Origin: Cyprinodon diabolis
Taxonomy: Eukaryota; Chordata; Actinopteri; Cyprinodontiformes; Cyprinodontidae
Length of the DNA stretch: 64,000 nucleotides
NCBI GenBank assembly: GCA_030533445.1
Contig: CM060068.1
Coordinates: 19,807,510-19,871,509 of the forward strand
Direction of reading: 5' to 3'
Shown here: piece by piece, positions 12,350 through 23,010 of the stretch
Numbering within the stretch: the stretch's first letter is position 1
How the letters are laid out: every line of letters starts with the position of its first letter
Notes under the pieces: generated by a model
Seen by the model: the letters and a program-made list of their open reading frames with translations, nothing else
Databases searched by the model: none
Told to the model about the DNA's origin: nothing
Translations under genes and position numbers: made by a program

Positions 12350-13118
12350 GGCTCCTGTCTGTGTGTTTGTTTTTGTGTTTGTCTCCCTTCCACCAACAGG
12401 AGGCGCCTGGTTCCGGTTCGCCTCCTCACACACCTGCTGCTGATTGCCACTACCTCGACGCCAGAGTGTTTGCCAGTTTTTGGTACTCTAGCCAAGCAGA
12501 GTTTTCTCTGAGTAAGACTGAGTTCTTGTCTCTCTCAGTTTAAACTTTGTTTTTTTGTCTTTGCCTCTCGGCAGGAAGTCATCCTGCAAACTGGACCTTT
12601 TCGGACCTCCTCTCCCAGGAGGGATCAACTGAGTCTATACTGAGCCAGGGATTCAAACAGGAGGTTTGGATCCAGTCTCCTTTGAGGACGTTGAAATTAC
12701 TCTCTAACCAAGGGAATCATCTTCACCACAACCCGTTCAAGTACAGCAGGAAATCTGAGTGGCAATCAGTGTCTCCATTCCCCTACACCGTCCGAGTTCT
12801 GGGTAAACCCTGTTCCGCCCTCCACCGAGTCAGACAAACTCTGGAAAACCAACACACAGATTGGAGTCAAGGATCCTTCACTTCTCTGGAAACGTGAGTC
12901 AACAACCAGATCCTCTGCTTTAAATCAACAAATCAAATTTCCCACTGAGCATGAACTAATAGTCTTTCTTCCCCTCATCTTCCAGTTCCGGCCAAGCAGA
13001 TTTCAGAGAAACTCTGCACTGAGTTTAACATCTAAAGTAAAATCCGTCAAACTTTTCATCCGTGTCTCTCTGTTTGGTTTCACTGCATGTGGGTCCGAGA
13101 CTTAGATAAAATCATGAC
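12350..13118 (+). mobile_element. LTR-like interspersed repeat
   Basis: A moderately GC-rich block contains AGGAGGCGCCTGGTTCC, TCGACGCCAGAGTGTTTG, CTCGGCAGGAAGTCATCCTG and an end reading GGTCCGAGACTTAG then ATCATGACA at 13118. I recognise it as a common fish interspersed repeat with LTR-like ends (TGTCATG...CATGACA). The left end is not clean and I saw no target duplication, so boundaries are approximate and the class is uncertain. Reading frames at 12361-12543 and 12547-12897 are by-products. Confidence 0.5.
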
Positions 13119-13184
13119 AAAGAGAAAGAAATTAGCCTTTTTTTTTTTTACATCAAGTTCAAGTCTCCCTCTCATTGCTTAAGG

Positions 13185-13420
13185 GTCAAGATGGGACCAG
13201 TGCCTATCTCTAGCAATCTATGGGCAGGAGGCAGGTTACACCCTGGACAAATTGCTGGTCTGTCGCACGGCAACACAGACACATAGAGACATACAACCAT
13301 GCACACACACTCATACATAAGGACAAGTTAGAGGAGCTAAATAATGTTTTTGGGCTGTGGCAGGAATCCGGAGTCCCCAGAGAGAACCCACATGTGTATG
13401 GGGAGAAAATGCAGAAAAAT
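13185..13420. repeat. Fish interspersed repeat, copy 1
   Basis: Contains GGTTACACCCTGGACAAATT, CAACACAGACACATAGAGAC, CATGCACACACACTCATACA, then GTTTTTGGGCTGTGGCAGGA and CCAGAGAGAACCCACATGTG. This is a very common fish genomic repeat. A second, more decayed copy lies at 21835-22060 and shares the same ordered blocks. Confidence 0.65.
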
Positions 13421-13450
13421 CTGGGGCAAAAAAGACTCTGTTCCAGGGGA

Positions 13451-13492
13451 CAAATGCAGAAATTACTGCAAATGCAGAAATTACTGCAAATG
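13451..13492. repeat. 18-bp direct tandem duplication
   Basis: CAAATGCAGAAATTACTG occurs at 13451-13468 and again at 13469-13486, followed by a partial third CAAATG. The copies are identical, so the duplication is recent or the tract is still slipping. Confidence 0.9.
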
Positions 13493-14829
13493 TTATTTGA
13501 TATGGAGCATCAAACCTGACATGATTAAAAGTGGAAGTAGAAATATATGTATGGCTTAAATTGGGAAAAAAATTTAAATAAAAAAAAAAGAGAAGAAATA
13601 CACAATGTTTTTAAGAGAGAAGTACAATTACATTACCGGTATATTTTATTTACCACTATTTGATTATATGAATTGCCATGTGTAATATCTTCTAAATTAT
13701 TGGTACAGAACACACCGGATAAAAGGTAAAATTCCATCAGCTGAACATATTTTATGCTAATTATATAAACACTATGTTTACCTTAGCACTGCCATCTTAT
13801 GGCAACAGCTATAGCACACACTAAAGAGGCATAGATCATGACCAGAACTCAGCTGATTTATGACAGCACTTTGCAAGTTTATGAAATATGGTCCAACATC
13901 ACATTTGAACTTACGTGTCGCTTCTTCATATCAAATCAACTCCAATTCGTCCACATTAACGTCTGTCTCGCATATACTGTATGTTCTGGCCCAACCTTCT
14001 TATGTACAGTCTTCTCATGTCCTACCGTTGGAAGGAGGCAAGTTAGCAACAATGGATCAGCCGATATAGCTGCTTGTTTCCCCTGACTGTATTAGTAGTG
14101 GAGCTGAGCCAATAAAGGCCAGCGAACCTTCTCTGCATAATTAGGGAGAAAAGTAGATTGTAAAGAAAAATGCAGGAGGAAAAATAAAAATAAAATGGCT
14201 TACAGAAAAAAAAAATCAAGTGACAAATAAAAGATAAATAACAGTATCTACAAGTAAAACATAAAAATAGAAGAAGAATGAATTTCATTATTTGTTGTAA
14301 ACAGGTGGATTTTAAAGGCTTGTGGTGGTAAATTAAATCCTGATTAGTATTTTTCATTATTGTTGTTATTATTATTATTATTATTTCTTTATGTATTTAG
14401 TTATTGAGCTATTTATATTTCTTAACTTAAATATTAAGTTATGTCAGAGTTGGCCCATTATCATTCCAAATCTGTAACAGACAGACCTATTCTCTTGAAC
14501 CAAACTTTACTTTTGATGAAGAATATAGTTCGAGCAGCTCAAGTTATCTGGAGCTATAACTAGTGAAGATAGTCACTATCTACATAGGGATCTGTCTACA
14601 TAGGGACATAGGGATTTTCTTCTTATTCCCCCATCTACATTAGTTGTGATTTCAACTTCTAACATAATGTTTTGTCAAACTTTTCTCAGAGTAGTAGCTT
14701 CATATGGTCTGGTTCTCTGCTTGGCTGTGACACCATTCTGGATTGAGCTTTATGCTTAGAATAGATCAATATGTGGCTGTCCCAATATTTTCTCCAACCA
14801 AATGAAAAAACAAAACTTAGGCAGTAGAT
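13493..14829. other. Intergenic, nothing recognised
   Basis: AT-rich sequence with a short (ATT)n tract at about 14362-14384. No gene is supported. Confidence 0.5.
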
Positions 14830-15410
14830 ATGAGGACTTAGCACACAGCTACTACAGCTAGAAACCGCTGATCATGGTCAACATCTAGGTGTCATGATAG
14901 ACTCAGACCTGAACCTTTAGAAGCACATAAAGGCAGTTAATTATCCTTTAATCACCTGAAGAATAATTCCAGGGTTAAAGGAATAATGTCCAAGCAAGAT
15001 CTATAAACAAATAATTCATTCATGTATCTTTAGTGGAACTGATTACTGCAACAGTGTCTTTATAGGTTTGCATATAATTCCATCAGACATCTGCAGCTGA
15101 TTCAAAATGCTGCTGCCCATGTTCTCACTAGAACTAAGAAAGTAGAGCACCCAGCCCAGTTCCGAAAGCCTTACACTGGCTCTCTGTAGATCATAGAATA
15201 GATTTTTAAAAAGTTCTGTCAGTACATAAATCACTGAATGGTCACAGAACAACCGCTGCTACTACTGATGCATATTCCATTCAGTCAACCAGAAAAAAAG
15301 TCCATCCGAGGTTGTTTAATCCCTCGTGCTGTCAGTGTTTTGCTTCTGTTCTGCTGCATGGATGTTATTGTCACCGATCATTGAGGCTTAAGGATATAGT
15401 AAAACTGAAT
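14830..15410 (+). mobile_element. L2-type LINE reverse-transcriptase fragment
   Basis: Plus-strand pieces follow the order of an L2 polymerase C-terminal part: LGVMIDSDLNL at about 14890-14920, DYCNSVF at about 15041-15061, then LQLIQNAAAHVLTRTKKVEH at about 15088-15150. Stops and shifts separate them. The matching L2 end is at 15780-16095, so the copy is interrupted by about 370 bp, including a poly-A run at about 15434-15454. Confidence 0.7.
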
Positions 15411-15779
15411 CTTTTTTATACCTTTCATTTCTAAAAAAAAAAAAAAAAAAAAAAGGTTGTTGCAGTTGCTGTTTTAGCAAGAAAAGATGTATGAAAAATT
15501 TAGGGCTACTTTGATATCTGCTTTTGAAGTTTTCAGAGCAGTATTTATTAGGTTAGTCATGAATTACTGCAAGTAGCATAATATAAAATGTAATAGCCTT
15601 TGCAGGACAATTTAGACATTTTTGGGTAGTGATGGCATTAATCATAAACTGCTTTGTTACAGTTCAGTAAGAACAATAGTTTGTGTATGATCAAGCAGAG
15701 AGCTCCCACTTTTTCTTGGACTTGAATTTATACATATTTTCAGTAACAGTTTTTTCACATAAACCTAATTTAGTGCATT

Positions 15780-16100
15780 GTGTTTTCAGTGGCAGCTCCA
15801 AAATGTGGAACGACCTTTTAATGCGGATTAAAAAGTCTACCTCTCTGTCAGATTTTAAATCACTTTTAAAAAACAAATCTTTCTGCTTTCAAAACAATGT
15901 AAGATGTTGATTCTAGCCTGTGATAAATTATTTTGAATTATTTTTATTTTATTGTATTATAGGTTTTATTGTTCTAATTTTAATTTTGTTGTGACTTTTA
16001 TGCTTTTATGTTTTTATGTCTTGTAATGGTTTTATATTGTTTCACTGTACAGCACTTTGGTCCTTCGAAAAATTTTAAATTGATTGATTGATTGGCTTTA
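15780..16100 (+). mobile_element. L2-type LINE C-terminus and 3' end
   Basis: FSGSSKMWNDL and SLSDFKSLLKNKSF at 15784-15890 match the last conserved block of L2 polymerases (xxxxLWNxLPxxIR...SFKxxLKTxLF). The 3' UTR then reads CACTGTACAGCACTTTGG and ends in ATTGATTGATTGATTG at about 16078-16094, the usual L2 tail. A related short tail (GTGCTTTATAAATAAAATTG) lies at about 16205-16224. Confidence 0.75.
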
Positions 16101-16229
16101 TTTTTCTCACAGTGGAGAGATTTCTCGTTACATCGGCTCAACAGTCAAAAAGAAGAAGGTGCCAAAAGGAAGAAAAGGTGTATGGGGTGTATACAGTGTA
16201 TACAGTGCTTTATAAATAAAATTGGATTG

Positions 16230-16880
16230 GAGTATGAGATTTTTTTTATTCATATTTCTTTTTCTGCTGAAAGCTTTGCAGAAGGAGAGATGATGACTTG
16301 AATTCAGTTTGCCAGCTTGTAATGATCCTTTATGTGTCCTGCCATTATCTACTCCATTGTCTTCTACATCACATTTTGTTCTTCATATGAATATTTGACA
16401 ATTTGACAGTTAAAGTATCAATTCCTTTACTTGCAGAAGGAGCTTTTGTTTTCTCTGTAATTCTAAAGTCTCTTGTTTTTACTAAAATATGCTTCGTTCT
16501 TTGCCACTTATAGATATCTCTAATGAGTTTATCTGATTATTGTAGTAACAAAACGAAATTATGATCGTTACTAGTGCTTTAACAGTAGTTACTGCCTATG
16601 TATCATACAGTTGTAAATGGAAGTCTTAATACTGAGGGTTTACCGGAAGCGTACACATACAGACCAATACCTTTATTTTGACTCACAAACCACCGCTGGA
16701 ACATAAGCGTTCTGTGATACTCTGAGTCACTGACATTATTCCCTCAATTACAGAGTAACAAAAACATGTTAGGAGATCACTTGAAGCAAGTGGTAATCCA
16801 AACTGAGGGTTTGTTAAGTCAGCCAAAACAACTAGCAGGAAGAACGAAACTGCATTAAACACAGAGGAGACAACAGGGAG
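16230..16880. other. Intergenic, nothing recognised
   Basis: No supportable gene or named repeat. Confidence 0.5.
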
Positions 16881-16884
16881 TTAC

Positions 16885-17265
16885 AAAACATTGTAATGCC
16901 GTATGTGTCAAAAATTTCTGAGAAACTCAAAAACATTTTCTCCAAACAGCACTTGCCTGTGAATTTCAAACCCAATAACACACTAAGACAAAAAGTGGTT
17001 CATCCTAAAGACAGAACACCCAAACGTAAGCTGAGCGGCATTTTTTCTATTATCCTCTGCAGCCAGGAGTTTACAGTATCCTATATTAGAGAAACCAAAC
17101 AACAACTACACAAATGCACGGCACACCATAGGAGAGCCTACAGCTCTGGGCAAGATTTAGCTGTACATTTTCACCTCAAGAACAAAAGAGACACATTTCA
17201 AAACCAAAGGACAGATGGTTGGAAAGAGATGTCAAGTAAGCTATCTTTATGAAAAGAGAAAAGTC
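16885..17265 (+). pseudogene. Penelope-like retroelement fragment (RT end and GIY-YIG endonuclease)
   Basis: An open frame at 16896-17252 starts LPYVSKISEKLKNIFSK-like and continues PVNFKPNNTLRQKVVHPKDR. Then come SGIFSIILCSQEFTVSYIRE and TKQQLHKCTAHHRRA. Fish Penelope-like elements carry this layout after the reverse transcriptase: a Cys-containing linker, then a GIY-YIG nuclease with a YIGETKQ motif. Here the motif reads YIRETKQ, so the glycine is lost. The frame stops before the nuclease's catalytic Glu/Asn part. This is a 5'- and 3'-truncated inactive copy, not a host gene. Confidence 0.75.
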
Positions 17266-17510
17266 ATCACTGAACACTGGGTGCAATTTCATTTTCCAAG
17301 CATTTACAATTCAGTCATGGAACTCATTACAATGTAACAAGAAGTTACATAAGCACTCCTGTTATGATTAAAAAGACCAATCACAGAGCCCATGCACAGC
17401 AAAAGGCTCCAACAATCCAGAGGAAAAAGTGGTGGCTATGATTTATCATCTGACTTTGACTGTGTTTAGGGTGGTCCTCCATGCTGCTTAAATACATTAG
17501 CACTCCAACT

Positions 17511-18222
17511 TGTCATGATCTTGGTGCTGATGACTGGCTTTATTACTCATTTCATGCACCTGCTTAACTCTGCCCATTTTCTTATTACAGTTCATCCGAT
17601 CCATCTGCTCCTGCTTTTGTTTAACCATCCCTCTAACCAGTCTTTAGTGCCAGATTATTCTTGAGCTAGTGTTGAGAATGTGAATACCTTAGTGTTTTTG
17701 ATTACCAGATCCTGACCTGTTCTGCCTCTCGACCACTGAGCCTATCTGTTCCTGTGTGATCTTTTTGCCTGATCTGTCTTTTAACTCCTAATGGATTTTG
17801 CCTGGTTTACTAAACTTGGAACTGCTTCCTGTCCCCGATCTGGATTTCCCTTCGGAACCTCTTCAGACTTCTGATCTATTGCTTCTGAATCCTAAGCATG
17901 TCCTCCATCCCGGCTTTGGATTAATTCTTTGGATTGTCCTGCCTTACTTTGTTTGCCCAGATCTGGTTTCTTTCTTGTTCCCCGTCCTCTGGGGCTAAGG
18001 CATCTGGGATTCGCTGGGCAGCGCTCGACACATCTTGTTGACAGCCCATCGGCTGGAATCAACCTCGTTCTCTTAGCACCGACCGAACTTTAATACCAGA
18101 GGTTCCTGCCTTAGACATCCTTGCTGTTACTGCAGAGCCGCCATTTTTTAATAAACACTTTTTGAGACATCTAAACTCTCTGTCTGCTTCGAATACAGGG
18201 TCCTCTGTTCTGAGCCTTTACA
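17511..18222 (+). mobile_element. Solo LTR, 712 bp, with CAACT target duplication
   Basis: The block starts TGTCATGATC and ends TTTACA, the TG...CA form of an LTR. CAACT lies directly on both sides (17506-17510 and 18223-18227), a 5-bp target duplication as left by retroviral-type integrases. AATAAA at 18150-18155 lies about 70 bp before the end, as expected of an LTR polyadenylation signal. No gag-pol lies beside it, so recombination between two LTRs has removed the interior. The frame at 17798-17998 is a by-product. A related LTR start is at 63386. Confidence 0.8.
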
Positions 18223-18227
18223 CAACT

Positions 18228-19461
18228 AGAGATTGGTCTAGTGCAAGCCACCAGAATTGACAAAGACCCCTGGATAGGTGTCGAAAAGTCTCCAAAAAAC
18301 TGGCTATTGGCTGAGGGGATTTAAAGTGTGCAGGTTTTCAGTATGTAGTGGTGGCTTACATATAGAAGAGACACATGAAGCAATGGCAGATCTTTAAAGC
18401 CAATTGTAGCTTTTATAAACTTAAGTGTTCTCTACAATCAAAGGCTAAATGTTCCCATGCTTTGCCTATTATGTTCAGGAACAAAGACTTTATCGTCTCA
18501 GTTTATAAACAGCTTAATCCAATGAAGCTCTTTATATTATTTTATTGTTAACACCGATTTACAGTTGGCTGCCTTACAGTAGTTTACATTAATATTTCCC
18601 TTTACTTTTTTAGTGCAGTGCAGTGTAGTAAATATACTTGCATGCTACAGGCTGCTGTTTTTTTGTGTGTTTTTTATAGACATACTGGAAGTAATGTGCA
18701 AAAATATCATCCTCTTGAACATCTAATTTGCTTTATTGCTCTATTAGCATAAACATTAAACATAACTCAGCATCCACATGGATATATTGTTATTGAGTGT
18801 CCTGGCTGAGTTGTACCATAAAATACAAGAAAATGGTTAATATCATCTAAAGTTATTAAATACGTATTCCTTTTGATTAATTAATTTAATAAGTAAAAAT
18901 TAACATTAAACATTTTATATTTGTTTATTTGACCATTGCAGGCTTTTCTCTCATTAAACAAGAGGTATCAATGATACCTCTGTCTATTTCTTTCAAATTA
19001 TATTTCTTTTCTCGCAGAGAACCGACACACTTCATAATGAGTAGCACAGGGTCTGGAAAAAAGAGGCTAAATGCTAATTATTAAAGTACTCAATATTCAA
19101 TGAAATTTAAACTTGTTCTGTGCTTAAAGTGCAGTGCCAAATACCGAGTACCACTTAAAGTGCTTTGAATAGACTACAAAGGTGCTAATAAAGTGCTCTA
19201 CAAGTTCGCAAACCATAAATGGTTTCTGCAAAAACCTCTCGTCAGCTCTACTCTCACCCATTCAACCGGGTGTGATGAAAGGGGGCATATCTGGTCAACG
19301 AGGAAGTTTTCCATGGCATGAATGGAGCTTACCGTATTATAAGACTTTTGGTAGTTTAAAAGGTAATTAAAACAAAGGTAAGCATCACATGAAACTTGCT
19401 AGATTTCTTTGTTTTTAATGATCAGTGAAGCTGATGCTGATCTACTAAGACAAAGCCATTG

Positions 19462-19501
<40 letters not shown>

Positions 19502-21830
19502 TTAGAAAATAAATAAACCTTTGAGGAACAATAAAGAAATTGTGCCTAAAACTCCAACATTGTGCATAAACTTTCCAGTATAGCTCCATCTGAATTAAAC
19601 TGTCTTTCTAAATCTTCCACATACTTTTCAGTGACAGCTCAGGACTGTTTCTCAAAACATATTTTTTGTGTATGTGTGGGTGTGCATGTGTGTGTGTGTG
19701 TGTGTGAGAGGGCGGTGGGGGTTGGGAAGGGGTGTCAGTGGAGTAATACAGCCAAGCTCAAATTTCTCTCATCCCTTCAAGCGCAAAATACAAAAAGGCC
19801 TGGGCTGCCAGTACCTGATTCAATCAAGTGTGATACACTGTATACCCATGGGCAACAAGGCGACGTATTTTAATTAATAATGTAACACTGTGGTCTCAAA
19901 GACCTGGCCTTTGGCATTCTTGCTGCTTTCCTTTTCCTTTTTCTTTTTTTTTTTTTGGTTGTAGGTAAAAACCTAAAAAGAATCAAACAAATATTTGGGA
20001 AACCTCTTTCAATCAAAAAATCCAATTAAGTGCTTGAAACACTATTTAAACCGCTTTATTATTTAAAAAAATATATTTTATAACATTGGTTGATTGATAA
20101 AATGACAAATCGGAATACGATGTCATAAAGTATTAATGCTAGAGGATCAGAATACTCATTATCCAGAAAAAAAGCAAAGCATATAATGTGAGTAAAGTTA
20201 ATGTTAAAATGCTTTTAAACAGAGATTTAGCCCTTGGTGCGACGTGAGGTATGAAAAGAACAGTCAAGGATAAAAGCACGTTTCTTTGGAGATTGGGTGC
20301 AGGGAAAGAAGCCTGAGGGAACTAAGGGGCTCAGGGTTATGGGCAGTGTTCAACCTTTCTCTGCAGCCACACAAAGCATAACAACAGGGGCTCTTTTTAC
20401 AGTATGCCATGAGAGAAACTAAATCCCTTGTTCATATATAGTTAGGTGTTAATAAAATTGGTTTGAGTAACCCCTCACCCATGAAAAACACCAAGCTGTT
20501 GCTTACTCCTTGTTTTTGTTTGGTCATGGTGGTAAAGAAAGTTATTATTTTTAATAGAAATATGATTTGATATGTTAAAAGATCTTGCTTAGACAAGTTT
20601 AATTTTGTTTCCTCGCATACAGTTTAATTAGCCAACATAAGCAAGACAAAAAAGAATATGTAAAATGATTATTCTTGCCCTTAGAGAAAGGCTGTCTCCC
20701 TGTACTCTGTCAAAAGGTCAATTATGGCCCCGAACCAGCATGCAGTGACAGTGACCTGGAAGCGCTACAGATGACCCCACATCCAGGGGCCCAAAAGAGT
20801 TGATCATCTAACATGTAGGCTGCCCGGAGCCATGGAAATCTGACATTTGTCCTTATTCAAATGAACACAAACAATATGCATCTCATGCCTCTCCCTAAAC
20901 CTGTGCCAAATCTAAGGCAGAGGGAGGATCACATCGTCCTCCAAGTATCTGCCTTTCCCTGTGCATGCAGCCCCACAGCAAACACACACAGAACCAGAGG
21001 TGAAAGTGGGCTGCAAAAAGGCATCGCTGTCACCAGAAGCATTGGTCATTATAGCTGTAGTCTACCATGCCTAAGACTAAAACTGCAGTGAGGCTTCACA
21101 GTATTGTGTTACGTAAACTGTATGGGGAGTTTGGAGTATTTTTATCTTACATTTGTCATGGTGATTTTGCGAATGTATTTGTGGACAGGTTTGCATCTTT
21201 AAATTTTTTTTAGACATACAACGAGCAATATAAACCTAAAAATCAGGTAAGATAGGCCTATGAATTTTTTTTACATTTCAGTATTATTTTAATCGGTGCT
21301 TTTCTGCTGTTAATCCCAATATGGTGTCATTAACCTGTACATTAATCATGAGAAAGATTAGCTTATGTTGGGTATTCATACCCTTATATATTGTCTGTTT
21401 TTGCTTTTCATCAAATTATAGTCATTTATCATCATCAATTATCAAGCAAAAGAAGCCATCTCAACCAACCTGGCTTCAGGTGGAAAAGTAATTTCCCCCT
21501 TAACCTAATAATTAGCTTTGCCTTCCTCTGCATAAACAGCAACTATAAAATGTTTACAATAACTGAAAATCTGTGTTTTACATCCCCGTAAATTTGACAA
21601 CTCTTTTTTACAGCATTGTTGTCAAGGATTAATGGCCTGTTTAAGTTATGTCACAATAGTGTAAAAAAGATTTAAATCCTGAATTTGTCCTCTTTAACCT
21701 TTATTTAACAGGTTATAGATGGACTTGCTGGAATGCTTTGGATATTTTTCCTGCTGCATAGCCAGAGTAATATTTAGCTAAGGCTACAAAGTTATGTCTG
21801 AAATTTGTCCTTTAGGATTTCTTGGTAGAG
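18228..21830. other. Intergenic with microsatellite, no gene recognised
   Basis: Holds the (TA)n tract at 19463-19500 and a short (GT)n near 19686-19706. Reading frames at 19562-19877 run through these repeats. No exon is supported. Confidence 0.5.
19463..19500. repeat. (TA)n microsatellite
   Basis: Pure TA dinucleotides for about 19 units. Confidence 0.95.
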
Positions 21831-21834
21831 AGCA

Positions 21835-22060
21835 GAGACTTAATCACTCAGTCTATGGACACGAGTCTTGGTATAACCTGCTCTGTGGTAATTCCTCAGA
21901 GAGCAACAAATAGACACGCAACTATGCACACACTCACCCCCAAGGACAATTTAGAGATGCCATTTAATCTAAAATTTATGTTTTTGAGCTGTGAGCAGAA
22001 ACTGCAGTACCCGGAGAGAGCCCTAGCATGCAGAGGGAGACACGGCAAACTCAATTCAAA
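21835..22060. repeat. Fish interspersed repeat, copy 2
   Basis: Shares ordered blocks with 13185-13420: ATGCACACACTCACCCCCAA, GGACAATTTAGAGATGCC, then TTTTTGAGCTGTGAGCAG and TACCCGGAGAGAGCCC. It is more diverged than copy 1. Confidence 0.55.
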
Positions 22061-22689
22061 AAGACCCAAAGCCAGGAATTAAACACAGCAACTTTTTACT
22101 GCAAAGTCATATTACTACAAAATGTACCACCATGCAGCCCCCCTTTTTCTTTTTCTACGCAAATATACTGTTTATACTTCATAGCCTCCCTTGTTGGTAG
22201 TTTGGGACCTACATACTATGCATTCACACTCCAAGCAAACCATTCCAGGGTTCAGACAAACATTGTCAACACTGACAGTTATACTGTATCAGCCAGGGTA
22301 CGGTTTGAAAGTCCAGTTTAGGGTCCAGAGTGGGTTTACACCAGTCTAATGTTCTCCATAAATCAGGCATTGTATTAACTGTTGCAAATGTTTGTTGTGA
22401 AAGCACTCTAAGGACATAGTTCTCAGGCCTCAGTTATGGCAATCTGATCAATGTTTCAGCAAATACCAACATAATTGTTTCTTTGCCCTTAGTAAATAAA
22501 GACATGGCATTTTGTGTTTACACTGGTTAGGTTTGTCTGGAGTAAAATGTTTTGATGATCTTAAACACCTAAATGTGGATTAAGAGGAAATCTGTAAACA
22601 GGCAATTACTTCATCTCTACTTGCTGCTTATGCCCTGTTGCAACAGCCTACATAACAAGACTGCTTAACGCCACATAACACTCCTCCAC
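22061..22689. other. Intergenic, nothing recognised
   Basis: No gene or named repeat is supported. Confidence 0.5.
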
Positions 22690-23010
22690 CCATGAACATG
22701 GACAATACACGCACCTTGGTTTAGTTTTGTCTTCAATTTAATGTTTCGTTTTCTATAACTCAGTGAAATATTCAATAACTCAGTGCAATATTTATTTATT
22801 GATGTTACTTCTTCAGTAACTCAGTGCAATATATATGTATATATATACTCTTTACCCTGTATATAGCTAGCTCTTACTCAGAGAAAACATATTTATTGTG
22901 CAGGAATGAGGTCTTAGCTCTGTTACACTCGTAGCCAAGTAATCGACATTTCGTTGTCAAGATTCACCCTGTATTTTTTGTGCGATGACAATAAAGGAAG
23001 TCTAAGTCTC
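22690..23010 (+). mobile_element. LINE 3' UTR and tail
   Basis: Three imperfect copies of TAACTCAGTGCAATAT lie at about 22756-22832. Then come ACATTTCGTTGTCAAGATTC and GCGATGACAATAAAGGAAG near 22945-23000. The CGTTGT...CAATGACAATAAA block is a shared ending of several fish LINE/SINE families. No coding part is attached. Confidence 0.5.

Noticed and set aside
12361..12897. Two consecutive frames of 60 and 116 residues
   Set aside because: They lie inside an LTR-like dispersed repeat and show no protein motif.
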